Assembly (NCBI GenBank): GCA_965279475.1
Contig: CBDIIA010000002.1
Span: forward strand, 1,116,001 to 1,180,000
From: Pseudorhodoferax sp965279475
Lineage (GTDB): Bacteria; Pseudomonadota; Gammaproteobacteria; Burkholderiales; Burkholderiaceae_C
Length of the DNA stretch: 64,000 nucleotides
Reading direction: 5' to 3'
A model generated the notes under the pieces. That model worked only from the letters and a program-made list of their open reading frames with translations. It ran no database searches and was not told the origin of the DNA. Positions 17,990 through 26,961 of this stretch are shown one piece after another. The position numbers and the translations under genes were made by a program. Position 1 is the stretch's first letter. Each line of letters begins with the position of its first letter.

Positions 17990-18772
17990 ATGAACACGAT
18001 GGACACCGCCAACGCACTGCGCCCCGCCGGCATGACGACCGAGGAATGGCAGCTGCGTCTGGAGCTGGCCGCCTGCTACCGCCTGTTCGACTGGATGGGC
18101 TGGACCGAGGCGATCTACAACCACATCACACTGCGCGTGCCGGCCCCGGGCGGCGCATCGCACTACCTGATCAACCCCTACGGCCTGCACTATGCCGAGG
18201 TCACGGCGCGCAACCTGCTGAAGGTCGATACCGAGGGCCGCAAGGTCGACGCCTCGCCCTGGCCGGTGAACCCGGCCGGCTTCGTGATCCACAGCGTGGT
18301 CCACGCCGCCCGTGCCGATGCGCACTGCATCATGCACACCCACACCACGGCCGGCATGGCCGTCGCGTGCAAGGAAGCCGGCCTGCGGCACGACAACTTC
18401 TACAGCGCGATGCTCTACGGCCGCGTGGGGTACCACGACTTCGAAGGCATCACCACCGACCTGGCCGAGCAACCCCGGCTGCAGGCCAGCCTGGGCAGCC
18501 ACGAAGTGCTGGTGCTGCGCAACCACGGCATGCTGGTGGTCGGCGCCGACGTGGCGGGTGCGTTCTCGTTGCACTGGACGCTGCAGCGCGGCTGCGAGGT
18601 GCAGATGGCGGCCGACGGCATGGCCGGTGCGAACCGCGCGATACCGCACCATGTGCTGGAGGCCATCCCGGCCCAGCGCCAGCCGATGCGCACGAACCAG
18701 TCGCGCCCGGGCGAGCTGATGTTCCAGGGCATGCTGCGCCGCGCCGGCATCTCCTACGCCGAGATCGCCTGA
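17990..18772 (+). CDS. Class II aldolase/adducin family protein
   Basis: A 260-residue zinc-type class II aldolase fold. The substrate/metal motif AIYNHITLRVP lies near residue 43, the metal histidines HTHTTAGMAV at about 115-118, and the third His in RNHGMLVVG near 184. It carries a full domain of family length and follows the LigB gene by 25 bases with a good GAAGGAG ribosome site. Its place after an extradiol dioxygenase suggests it acts on a ring-cleavage product by C-C cleavage, decarboxylation or epimerisation. The reaction itself is an inference. Confidence 0.85.
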   Translation: MNTMDTANALRPAGMTTEEWQLRLELAACYRLFDWMGWTEAIYNHITLRVPAPGGASHYLINPYGLHYAEVTARNLLKVDTEGRKVDASPWPVNPAGFVIHSVVHAARADAHCIMHTHTTAGMAVACKEAGLRHDNFYSAMLYGRVGYHDFEGITTDLAEQPRLQASLGSHEVLVLRNHGMLVVGADVAGAFSLHWTLQRGCEVQMAADGMAGANRAIPHHVLEAIPAQRQPMRTNQSRPGELMFQGMLRRAGISYAEIA

Positions 18773-18810
18773 AACGAGCCCACCCCGTTGCTTGCGAAGG
18801 GCGTGTATCC

Positions 18811-18875
18811 CGCCCCCTCCAGGGGCAACACCGACGGCGCGGCAAAGCCGGTTCCGTGGTGTTTGGCGCATTTCA
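18811..18875. repeat. Dispersed palindromic repeat, copy A
   Basis: CCCCCTCCAGGGGCAACACC, then CGGCGCGGCAAAGCCGGTTCC, then a GTGGTGTT segment. The same layout recurs at 26962-27036 with about 80 percent match, including GGGGCAACACC and GCCGGTTCCG. Both copies sit just after a gene and can fold into two short stem-loops, like REP-type intergenic elements. Confidence 0.6.
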
Positions 18876-19218
18876 AGGAGTTTCGGCGCTCGTCCCCATC
18901 AGAGTCAACACGTCGGCCGGATCTACCTCGTGCACTTCTGAATCTGCCTTTCGTCTAACTCTGAATCTGCAGGTGAAATCATCACTTCACTCTGAACTTT
19001 CGGCTACTGTCCCGGCAGAATGCCAACCAGCGGCGACTGGCCGCAATCGGCCGGCGCAGTCATTCGAGGAAAACCCATTTACGACCGCTTTGCAGCGGAA
19101 GCCCGCTTTGCTTCAGGCTTTCGGCCGTTCTAGGGCGTCCTGCTCAGGCGTGTGAGTTCTGGCTGATCACGGCGCGTGCGATGGACTTGACGCATCTATT
19201 GGCAGAGTCTGCGGGTGG
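18876..19218. other. Gene-free AT-richer stretch at the left edge of an island
   Basis: About 340 bases with no supportable gene on either strand. It contains CTGAATCTGC repeated within about 40 bases (near 18938 and 18961) and several short GGCCG palindromes (19036-19055). GC content drops here and stays lower until about 23.6 kb. It may be a decayed insertion boundary, but no transposase remnant or att site is recognisable. Confidence 0.4.
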
Positions 19219-20049
19219 TCACAGTGTCACTGCGTTCCAGTCGGGCGCGAAAGGCGGCTGCACGTAGCGCAAATTCTTTGGAAGCGAATCAATGTGCTTG
19301 CGGTCGACATCGTCCAGCTTCACCTCAAGTGCCGCCAAATTGGCACGCTGACTCTCCACGCGTTGGGCTTTCGGTATCGCAATCACACCATCCTGTTCGA
19401 TCAACCAAGCGATCGCCACCTGGGCAGCAGAGACTCCGTGTTTAAGTCCGATGCGCTTCAGCGTCTCATCTTCGGCGGCACGGCCTTGGGCGAGCGGTGC
19501 GAAGGCGGTCAGCACAATGTTGTGGCTTCGAAGAAATCCATAAACCTCTGTTTGCGTCAAAAATGGATGGTACTCAACCTGTACTGCCGCGATGGGGGCT
19601 CCGATCACGGAGATTGCCTCTTTCAGCATGGGCATGTTGAAGTTGCAGACTCCGATAGACCGAGCTAGACCCTCCTGCTTCAGTGCTATCAGACTTTCCA
19701 TGGTTTCAGCCATGTTCATGCCCTTGCCGGGCCAATGGATCATGTACATGTCGACGTAATCGAGCTTCAGCTTCGACAGGCTGGCATCGAAAGCGCGCCG
19801 TAACGCGTCGGCACCCAATTGGTCATGCCAAACCTTTGTAGTCAGAAACAGTTCGCCTCGCGACAGATTCGAAGACGCCAAGGCTGCCCCCACTCCGCTC
19901 TCGTTTTCGTACATTGCGGCCGTATCAATGTGTCGGTAACCCACAGAGAGCGCACTTTCGACCACCGGCTGACAGATGGCACCGGGCATCCTGAACGTTC
20001 CAAAGCCCAATTGCGGAATGGAAATGCCCCGAACTTCTATATTCTTCAT
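19219..20049 (-). CDS. Aldo/keto reductase (2,5-diketo-D-gluconate reductase type)
   Basis: A 276-residue NADPH-dependent AKR with TIM-barrel fold. Catalytic tetrad: Asp and Tyr in HIDTAAMYENE, Lys in LTTKVW, His in YMIHWPG. The cofactor motif IPKAQRVESQRANLAAL near the C-terminus matches DkgA/DkgB-type enzymes. The ATG at 20049 gives the normal N-terminus MKNIEVRGISIPQLGFGTF, and an in-frame upstream extension is not supported. It is part of an AT-richer island with an NmrA-like protein and a serine hydrolase, all on the minus strand. The substrate is unknown. Confidence 0.9.
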   Translation of the reverse strand: MKNIEVRGISIPQLGFGTFRMPGAICQPVVESALSVGYRHIDTAAMYENESGVGAALASSNLSRGELFLTTKVWHDQLGADALRRAFDASLSKLKLDYVDMYMIHWPGKGMNMAETMESLIALKQEGLARSIGVCNFNMPMLKEAISVIGAPIAAVQVEYHPFLTQTEVYGFLRSHNIVLTAFAPLAQGRAAEDETLKRIGLKHGVSAAQVAIAWLIEQDGVIAIPKAQRVESQRANLAALEVKLDDVDRKHIDSLPKNLRYVQPPFAPDWNAVTL

Positions 20050-20209
20050 AAATAGGCCCCATCGGGTACGTTGCAAATGTGGTTGACATGTGATCACACC
20101 GCTTGGAACCGGTGAGCATGCGAAATGCAGAGACGATGAAAACCTCCTGCATTTGTGACCGACAGGCGCTGGCTGCCGCTGATCCTTGCCCTTCGCCTGC
20201 ACCGGCCAC

Positions 20210-21076
20210 TCAGGCAGCGTCAGCAATCAACTTTCCCAGAACATCCTTCATGCTGACGGTTCCTCGGATGTGCTTTGCGTTGGCACCCTCGAAAGAAATC
20301 CAACCTTCGTTGAAGCCGTCGAGCATCTGGATACGGGGGATCGGATCGCGCATGCCTTCACCCTTGAAAATGGCGCCCCAGGTTTCGCGCGGGACAGCTT
20401 GGGCTTTGACCAGGCGTCCCAATAACTCCGTCAAAATTGCGGCAATTTCGTTCTGGGAAATCGGCGCTGGGCCTTCCAATTCCACAACGCGATTCCCACG
20501 CCAGGTTTGTTGAAGCAGCGTCGCCGCCACTGAGCCGATGTCGGCTGTCGCAACCATTGGGAAGGCCCGATTGAGCGGCTGCAAATAAGCGGACAAAATG
20601 CCGGTCTCCCTGGCCTGGGCAATGTCCCAAAGTGAGTTCTCCATGAACCATGCCGGACGCAGAAATGTGACGGGTATGGTGGAGTTGGCGAGCGCTTTTT
20701 CCATCAGGGTGCGTTGGGTCAAGAGATTTGACTGCTCTGCCTGGGCACCGACCGTGGAAAGGCACACCACGCGATCCGGGCGCGCGCCTTCGACGGCTAC
20801 CTTGACGGCTGCAATGACAGCCTTGGCTTCGGGGAAGCCGGGTGCTGGGTCAAACTCCGAGGGCGGAAGGATGAAGGCTGCGGTTGCGCCCGTGAAGGCA
20901 GCTGTTAATGCTGTCGCATCTTCCATTTCAGCGAGTGCAATCTCGCATCCCTGGTCAGCCCAATACGTCGCTTTGGCTTTGTCGCGCAAGACGGCGCGCA
21001 CAGGAAGGTTTGCGGCGAGAAGAGCCTTGGCAGTAGCGCCGCCGACTTTGCCGGTAATTCCAGTGATTGCGTACAT
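20210..21076 (-). CDS. NmrA/SDR-a family NAD(P)-binding protein
   Basis: A 288-residue atypical short-chain dehydrogenase. The N-terminal Rossmann motif is TGITGKVGGATAKAL (GxxGxxG), and LRPAWFMEN plus the Gln/Asn-rich central region match NmrA/QorR-like NAD(P)H-sensing proteins. There is no catalytic YxxxK of classical SDRs in place, so it may act as a redox sensor or quinone-reductase-like protein. It lies between the aldo/keto reductase and the serine hydrolase with short spacers and similar low GC. They were probably acquired together. Confidence 0.85.
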   Translation of the reverse strand: MYAITGITGKVGGATAKALLAANLPVRAVLRDKAKATYWADQGCEIALAEMEDATALTAAFTGATAAFILPPSEFDPAPGFPEAKAVIAAVKVAVEGARPDRVVCLSTVGAQAEQSNLLTQRTLMEKALANSTIPVTFLRPAWFMENSLWDIAQARETGILSAYLQPLNRAFPMVATADIGSVAATLLQQTWRGNRVVELEGPAPISQNEIAAILTELLGRLVKAQAVPRETWGAIFKGEGMRDPIPRIQMLDGFNEGWISFEGANAKHIRGTVSMKDVLGKLIADAA

Positions 21077-21135
21077 GTGATTCTTTCGGTGTTGTAGCGA
21101 GCGTTGCGCTCACGAGGATGAAATGATTGCAAGGC

Positions 21136-22464
21136 TCACGCGTGGTCGAGACCGGCGTAAACGCTTCTCTCGAAAGCGCCGTAAAGCTCCACTGCACGCG
21201 CGTCGTAGAACGGCAGAAGTTGGCTGAAAAGTGCGCCAGTCACTTTTTTCACCGGATCGACCCAAAAGTAGCAATTGAGCAATCCTGCCCAGGTGTAGCT
21301 GCCTGCGCTTCGCCCGTTGACACCCGGGCGCGTGTTGATGTCGAACGAGAAGCCCCACTTCTGGTCGATGCCCGGAAAAAGATTGGCGTCGCTTGACCAT
21401 TCGGCGGCAGATGACTTCAGAGGGTTCACATTCAGCTCGCCAATCTGGTTTTGGCGCATGGCAGCGACCGTCTCAGGCTTGAGCACTCTGACCCCGTTGA
21501 ACGTGCCGTCGCGCACCAGCATCTGCAGGAAAGCCATGTAATCCCGCGGCGTACCGAACAGGCCGCCGCCGCCTGAGAAAAACTCGGGACGCTGGGACAT
21601 TTCGAACGTCATCGCCTTCAGCGAACCGTCCGCCTGCCGACTGTAGGTCGTTGCGGCACGGCGGCGTTGTTCGCTGCTGATGAGAAAGCCCGTGCTTGTC
21701 ATTCCCAATGGCACCAAGATGTTTTCGCGAAAGTAGACCTCTAAAGACTGATCGGTAACCGCTTCGATCATTTTTCCGACGATGTCCATTCCGATGCCAT
21801 ATTGCCAGCGCTCGCCTGGATCGAACTCCAGCGGCGCCAGCAAGGCGCCGTTCTTGCTGTACGCAACGTCGGCCATACCCGTGATCTTCTCGTATTGCGA
21901 AAGCTGATCGCTCCAGTTCGCGTAGGTGTAGCCGGAGGTGTGGGTCAGGAGGTGACGCAGGGTGACTTCACGTTTGGCAGGCCTCAGCCGTGGCTGCCCT
22001 TGTGCGTCGAACCCTTCAAGCACCTTGGGCGAGCCGAGCTCTGGCAGCACGTCGGACATGCGCTGATCAAGATTCAGCTTGCCCTGTTCGACAAGCTGCA
22101 TGCAGGCGGTGGCGGTAATGGCCTTGGTCATGGACAGCAACCAGAACACAGTGTCCAAGCTCATGCCAGTGTTGCGCGCCTGATCTCGACGGCCAAAGCT
22201 GCCCTGGTAGAGAAGGCCGTTCTGGTTTGCGACCATCCCGACCGCGCCAGCAACCGTGCCGTTTGCAACACCTTTCGATAGCGCAACGTCGATGGCCTTG
22301 AAACGGCCTTTGGGCATTGGCTCGACACGTCGCAAGTCACTGGTTTTGGGAAGGGTGGCAGCAAAGGCGCTTGCAGGCGCGGCTGCGATTCCGCCGGCTC
22401 CTAAAAGGCAGGAGGCACCCAGCTTCAAGAGGTCGCGGCGGCTACTGCTAAAAATCAAAGACAT
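21136..22464 (-). CDS. Tat-exported serine hydrolase, beta-lactamase class C/EstB family
   Basis: A 442-residue secreted hydrolase. The N-terminus MSLIFSSSRRDLLKLGAS is a twin-arginine signal, with cleavage expected after about residue 38 (PASAFA). The S-x-x-K nucleophile motif is SMTK in WLLSMTKAITATACM. The second motif is the WQYGIGMDIVG type found in EstB esterases and D-aminopeptidases, so esterase or peptidase activity is more likely than true beta-lactamase. ATG 22464 has GGAATCC upstream, and ATG 22479 is an alternative. It is divergent from a LysR gene 148 bases away, its probable regulator. Confidence 0.88.
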   Translation of the reverse strand: MSLIFSSSRRDLLKLGASCLLGAGGIAAAPASAFAATLPKTSDLRRVEPMPKGRFKAIDVALSKGVANGTVAGAVGMVANQNGLLYQGSFGRRDQARNTGMSLDTVFWLLSMTKAITATACMQLVEQGKLNLDQRMSDVLPELGSPKVLEGFDAQGQPRLRPAKREVTLRHLLTHTSGYTYANWSDQLSQYEKITGMADVAYSKNGALLAPLEFDPGERWQYGIGMDIVGKMIEAVTDQSLEVYFRENILVPLGMTSTGFLISSEQRRRAATTYSRQADGSLKAMTFEMSQRPEFFSGGGGLFGTPRDYMAFLQMLVRDGTFNGVRVLKPETVAAMRQNQIGELNVNPLKSSAAEWSSDANLFPGIDQKWGFSFDINTRPGVNGRSAGSYTWAGLLNCYFWVDPVKKVTGALFSQLLPFYDARAVELYGAFERSVYAGLDHA

Positions 22465-22573
22465 CTGGATTCCATTCATCTTGATGCACTCGGCCACGCT
22501 TGCCAAATGCAGCGCGTGGGGGTATCGATGGACGAATGGTAGGTAAACCAAACTCATGAGTAAATGGTTGTTT

Positions 22574-22612
22574 TGTCATATCATTCATGACATTCAATCA
22601 CGGATCATGATC
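22574..22612. promoter_or_regulatory. Inverted repeats between serine hydrolase and LysR genes
   Basis: TGTCAT and ATGACA (22574-22592) form a perfect 6-base inverted repeat around a 7-base spacer. A perfect palindrome GATCATGATC follows at 22603-22612, immediately before the LysR start. The position between divergent genes suits a LysR binding site. Confidence 0.45.
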
Positions 22613-23536
22613 ATGACATTTGACGGTCGTCTACTCTCGAATGTTGGTGTTCTCGCTGCAGTCATCGAGGGAGGCAGCTTTGTGAGGGCGTCTGAGGCCG
22701 TAGGGCTAACGCCATCCGGCGTTAGCCGGGCGATCTCCAGGCTGGAAGACCGCATCGGCGTCCGACTCCTTGATCGCACCACGCGATCGTTAAGTCTCAC
22801 GGACGAAGGCCGCATGCTGTATGCAAACATCAACCCGCTGGTGTTGGGCATCGAAGACGCGGTGACGAGGGCTGCCGGGTCGGCAGGCACAGTTCGCGGC
22901 CGGCTGCGCGTGAACACGGACGCGTTCACATCCAGGTTGCTCTTGTCTGCACACATCGGGCGTTTTCTTGACTTGTACCCCGAACTTTCGTTGGAACTGA
23001 TCGCCCGGGACCAGTTGGGAGACATGGTTGCGGAGGGGTTTGACATCGCCATACGGTTCGGCGAACCCCCTTCGTCCTCTCTGGTCGCGCGCAAACTTCT
23101 TGAGACTCGTATCGTGACGGTGGCTTCACCTGCATACTTGAAAAAACATGGTCGTCCTGAAAAGCCTGCCGACCTGGCTTCTCATGTCTGCATTCAGGTT
23201 CGCAGCCCCGTTACAGGTGCGCCTTTCCCATGGGAGTTTTACCGGGGGCGAAAGCACCTGAAAGTTGATACTTCAGGACGGCTGCTTTTGACTGATGTCG
23301 GAACAATTTTGGCGACTTGCCTTGCAGGCGTAGGCATCGCCCAAATCAAGGCGTTGGGCATCCCGGATCTCTTGCGCAGCGGCAGGCTGGTGGATCTGTT
23401 TCCGGATTGGCCCGACGAGAAATTTCCGCTGTATGCGCTATATCCGTCTCGCCACCTTCCAGCGGCAAAGGTTCGCGCGTTTTCCGATTTCGTGGCGACT
23501 GTGATTGGAGGCGGCACTTTTGCATCCGAAACGTAG
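22613..23536 (+). CDS. LysR-family transcriptional regulator
   Basis: A 307-residue regulator with an N-terminal winged helix (about 5-65, VIEGGSFVRASEAVGLTPSGVSRAISRLEDRIGVRLLDRTTRSLSLT) and a LysR substrate-binding domain (about 90-300). The start at 22613 was chosen because GGA at 22602-22604 is spaced eight bases from it; ATG 22607 is also possible. It probably controls the divergent serine hydrolase, and perhaps the NmrA-like and aldo/keto reductase genes behind it. GC content is lower than the genome background, like that whole island. Confidence 0.93.
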   Translation: MTFDGRLLSNVGVLAAVIEGGSFVRASEAVGLTPSGVSRAISRLEDRIGVRLLDRTTRSLSLTDEGRMLYANINPLVLGIEDAVTRAAGSAGTVRGRLRVNTDAFTSRLLLSAHIGRFLDLYPELSLELIARDQLGDMVAEGFDIAIRFGEPPSSSLVARKLLETRIVTVASPAYLKKHGRPEKPADLASHVCIQVRSPVTGAPFPWEFYRGRKHLKVDTSGRLLLTDVGTILATCLAGVGIAQIKALGIPDLLRSGRLVDLFPDWPDEKFPLYALYPSRHLPAAKVRAFSDFVATVIGGGTFASET

Positions 23537-23731
23537 CCCACGAGGATGATTCGAACTCACTGGAAGCAACTCTGCAGCTCAAAGACCGTGGCATGCTGAC
23601 GTGCGGATGAAAGCTAACTCGAACAGCCGCTTTGGCCGATGGTAGTCCTTCACCCCGTGTTTCGAACACATCGCATCTGTGATCCCGGCCGGCGACGGGC
23701 GCGCGGCCGTGGCGCGTCGATCAGGGTCGCC

Positions 23732-25213
23732 TCAGACGCCAGACACCTTGCCGCGATCCTGCATGTTGCCCAGCGCGTCGTCGATCAGCCGGTACAGCGG
23801 CTCCTTCGGGTATGACTTGTAGAACATCGCCGCGCGGCGCACCGGGTCGCCCTGGTAGTAGCGCTCGTACACCAGCTGGCGGCTGGCAAAGGCCGACATC
23901 GTCGCGTCGGTGGCCAGGCGCAGCAGGCGCACGCGGTGGTCGGCCTCCATGCCTTCGCTCTGGAAATAGGTGCCCATGTACTCGGCCGCCGCGCCAGTGA
24001 ATTCGGCATACGACGGCGCGCCCACCAGGCCGCTGCCGGCGATGGTGCGCACCGCCTCCACCATGCGCTGGAAACGCTCGAAGAAGTACAGCTGGGCCGA
24101 CTGCAGCAGCAGCCGGTTGGCCGCGACCGTGCCGAACGGCGTGGGCGCGGCCTTCAGCACGGCCATCTCGACCAGCGCCTTCTGCGTCTCCAGGTCGATC
24201 AGCAGCGGCGCGATCAGCGTCTGCACATTGGGGAACGCATCGACGTGCGTGCGGTGCGCCAGGTAACACGCCAGCGCCACCATGAACTCTGCCTTCGACT
24301 GCGCGCGCAGCATCGACTGGTGCGTGTAGTGGTCGCCGAGAAAGGTCTTCTGGTAGAGCGTGTTGCACATCGCCGCGTCGCGGTAGATGAAGGTCGACTC
24401 CCAGGGCACGAACACGTTGTCGAAGATCACGACCGCGTCGCCCTCCTCGAAGCGCAACGACAGCGGGTGGTCGAGAAAATGCCCGGGGTTCTGCGGGATC
24501 GTGGTCGGCCGGCTGATGAACTTCAGGCCCGGTGTTGCGATCGGCAGCACGAAGGCCATCGCGTAGTCGGCCGCCTCGGGCTCGTTGTTGACCACCACCG
24601 ATGGCATCACCAGGATGTCGTTGGCGAACTGCGCCAGCGTGGCGACCTGGCGCGCCCCCTGCACGTAGAAACCGGCATCGGTCTCCTTCACCACCTTCAG
24701 CGCGATGTCGATGGCCTGCTGGTGCACCGGCTTGCTGCGGTCGACCTGCGGATTCACCTGCACGTGGGTCGAGGCGATGTCGAGGTGGCGCGCGCGCTCG
24801 TAGTAGCGCCGCACGTTGGCGCCGAAGGCCCGGCCGCTGGCGCTTCCGTCGAACAGCGCGTGGGCCGAGGCCAGCGCCGTCACGCCGACGTTCATGAAGT
24901 CGGGGCTGCGCCCCATCATGCCGAAGGTCGCGTCGGCGGTGCGTTTCAGGCACTCGCCGCGGCGCTGCAGGTCGGCCACGCTGCGCGGTTCGAGGAAGGA
25001 CATGCCGAACCGCTCGCCGCCAGGTTCGGCGGCGAACGACATCGTGTCGGCGAGTTCGGGCCGGCACTGCAGGTCGTACAGCTCGGCGATGGTGCGGGCG
25101 CCACCGGCCAGCCGCGGATCGCGTGTGACGTCCTGGACGCGCTCACCGTCGATGAAGATCTGGCGGTCGTCCCGCAGCGATTCCAGATAGGCCTGACCGG
25201 TTCGAATTCCCAC
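23732..25213 (-). CDS. 4-hydroxyphenylacetate 3-monooxygenase (HpaB) family oxygenase
   Basis: A 493-residue FADH2-dependent oxygenase of the HpaB family with an acyl-CoA-dehydrogenase-like fold. The N-terminus VGIRTGQAYLESLRDDRQIFIDG is characteristic, and the central part carries the flavin-binding strands (MAFVLPIATPGLKFISRPTT) and the helical bundle. The start is GTG at 25213 with AGGGA nearby; the frame is open upstream but lacks family similarity. The partner flavin reductase (HpaC) is not in the window. Aromatic hydroxylation is the family norm, though some members act on other acids such as pyrrole-2-carboxylate, so the substrate is open. Confidence 0.87.
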   Translation of the reverse strand: MGIRTGQAYLESLRDDRQIFIDGERVQDVTRDPRLAGGARTIAELYDLQCRPELADTMSFAAEPGGERFGMSFLEPRSVADLQRRGECLKRTADATFGMMGRSPDFMNVGVTALASAHALFDGSASGRAFGANVRRYYERARHLDIASTHVQVNPQVDRSKPVHQQAIDIALKVVKETDAGFYVQGARQVATLAQFANDILVMPSVVVNNEPEAADYAMAFVLPIATPGLKFISRPTTIPQNPGHFLDHPLSLRFEEGDAVVIFDNVFVPWESTFIYRDAAMCNTLYQKTFLGDHYTHQSMLRAQSKAEFMVALACYLAHRTHVDAFPNVQTLIAPLLIDLETQKALVEMAVLKAAPTPFGTVAANRLLLQSAQLYFFERFQRMVEAVRTIAGSGLVGAPSYAEFTGAAAEYMGTYFQSEGMEADHRVRLLRLATDATMSAFASRQLVYERYYQGDPVRRAAMFYKSYPKEPLYRLIDDALGNMQDRGKVSGV

Positions 25214-25504
25214 GTTGTATTCCCTGTGTTGCGACCTCGCGCGATGAGTCGGCGGAGGGTCGGCGGCGCTGCCATGCAGGTAGCCCTGCGGTGCATGAGC
25301 AGCGATCGTGCCATGCGTGCGCCGCGGACTGCCGCGGTGAACTGGTCTGCTTCTTGCGCTCTCGACCCGACCTGCGCAGCCTGCGCCACGGCGATGCGGA
25401 AATGCCCGAACAGGGGCAGCCGCGCCGCGGATGTCCCGCATTTGGTGCGCGCAACGGCGCTACCATCGCCACCACCCCTTCTTCCCAACCTCATTGGAGC
25501 CTCC

Positions 25505-26239
25505 ATGCCCATTCGCCGTCACCTCGTTCTCACCGCCCTGGCCGCACTGCTGTGCGCCGGTGGCGCCCACGCCCAGGCCGTGCTGACGGTCGGCACCGAC
25601 GCCACGTTCCCGCCGATGGAGTTCGTCGACAACGGCAAACGCACCGGCTTCGACATCGAGCTGGTCGAGGCCATCGGCAAGAGCATGAACCGCAAGATCG
25701 AATGGGTCGACATCGACTTCAAGGGCCTGGTGCCGGGGCTGATCTCCAAGCGGTTCGACATGGCGGTCTCGGCCATCTACATCACCGACGAACGCAAGAA
25801 GGTCGTCGACTTCACCGCGCCCTACTACGCGGGTGGCCTGGTCGCGATGGTCAAGGACAGCAACACCAGCATCAAGACGCCGGCCGACCTCAACGGCAAG
25901 AAGGTCAGCGTGCAGGTCGGCACCAAGTCGGTCAGCTACGTGAAGGAGAAGTACCCGCAGGTGCAGCTGATGGAGGTCGAGAAGAACCAGGAGATGTTCA
26001 ACCTGGTTGACATCGGCCGCAGCGACGCCGCCGTCACCGGCAAGCCTGCCGCCTACCAGTACGTGCGCACGCGCCCCGGCCTGAAGGTGCTCGAGGAACA
26101 ACTGACGACCGAGGAATACGGCATGGCGATCCGCAAGGACACGCCCGAGCTCACCAAGGCGGTCGACAGCGCCATCGCCAAGCTGAAGGCCGATGGCACC
26201 TACGCGGCCATCGTGAAGAAGTGGTTCCCGGCCAAGTGA
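25505..26239 (+). CDS. Amino-acid type ABC transporter periplasmic binding protein (SBP_bac_3)
   Basis: A 244-residue binding protein with a cleaved signal peptide (MPIRRHLVLTALAALLCAGGAHAQ). The mature N-terminus LTVGTDATFPPMEFV and the GFDIELVEAIGKSM motif are typical of polar amino-acid receptors (family 3). It ends with the usual ADGTYAAIVKKWF helix. The permease gene follows 18 bases later. Ligand class is amino acid or related small molecule. Located divergently from the HpaB-like gene, 291 bases apart. Confidence 0.92.
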   Translation: MPIRRHLVLTALAALLCAGGAHAQAVLTVGTDATFPPMEFVDNGKRTGFDIELVEAIGKSMNRKIEWVDIDFKGLVPGLISKRFDMAVSAIYITDERKKVVDFTAPYYAGGLVAMVKDSNTSIKTPADLNGKKVSVQVGTKSVSYVKEKYPQVQLMEVEKNQEMFNLVDIGRSDAAVTGKPAAYQYVRTRPGLKVLEEQLTTEEYGMAIRKDTPELTKAVDSAIAKLKADGTYAAIVKKWFPAK

Positions 26240-26257
26240 CGCACTCGACTCTGCACG

Positions 26258-26926
26258 ATGGATCTTGATTTCTCGCCCGTCTGGGGCGGCTGGCGCGAGC
26301 TGCTGCGCGGCGCGCTGATCACGGTCGAGATCACCTCGTGCGCGCTGCTGCTCGGCTGCCTGCTCGGCATGCTGGTCGGCATCGGCCGGCTCGACCCGGC
26401 CAAGAAGCTGCGTTACCGCTTCTGCACCGCGTATGTCGCCGTCATCCGCGGCACACCGCTGCTGGTGCAGCTGTTCATCCTGTTCTTCGGGTTGCCCCAC
26501 TTTGGCCTGCTGCTGCCGGCCTTCTTCTGCGGCGTGCTGGGGCTGGGCGTGTATTCGGGCGCCTACGTGTCGGAGATCGTGCGTGGCGCGATCCAGTCGA
26601 TCGACCGCGGGCAGATGCTGGCCGCCCAGTCGCTCGGCATGACGCCCGGCGTGGCGATGCGCCAGATCATCCTGCCGCAGGCCGTGGTACGCATGATCCC
26701 GCCGCTGGGCAACGAGTTCATCGCGCTCATCAAGAACTCGGCACTGGTGTCGCTGCTCACCATCCACGACGTGATGCACGAGGGGCAGAAGATCATCAGC
26801 GTGTCGTACCGCTCGCTCGAGGTCTATCTGGCGATCGCGCTGGTGTACTTCGTGTTGACGGGCGCCGTGACACTCGTATTGCGCCATTTCGAGCAACGCC
26901 TGCGTATGGGCGGCCTGGTCAGATGA
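26258..26926 (+). CDS. Amino-acid ABC transporter permease (HisM/GlnP type)
   Basis: A 222-residue inner-membrane permease with about five hydrophobic segments. The EAA loop is recognisable in QSLGMTPGVAMRQIILPQAVVRMIPPLGNE, and the N-terminus has the family VEITSCALLLG helix. It is directly downstream of the binding protein. No ATP-binding subunit gene follows, so the ATPase must be supplied from elsewhere, or the locus was shortened. Confidence 0.92.
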   Translation: MDLDFSPVWGGWRELLRGALITVEITSCALLLGCLLGMLVGIGRLDPAKKLRYRFCTAYVAVIRGTPLLVQLFILFFGLPHFGLLLPAFFCGVLGLGVYSGAYVSEIVRGAIQSIDRGQMLAAQSLGMTPGVAMRQIILPQAVVRMIPPLGNEFIALIKNSALVSLLTIHDVMHEGQKIISVSYRSLEVYLAIALVYFVLTGAVTLVLRHFEQRLRMGGLVR

Positions 26927-26961
26927 CGACATCCCCCAGTCTTCGCGCACTGCGTGTCGCT

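Noticed and set aside
23936..25500. Plus-strand open frame running into the ABC binding-protein gene
   Set aside because: The part before 25505 is antisense to the HpaB-like gene; the signal peptide and ribosome site place the real start at 25505.
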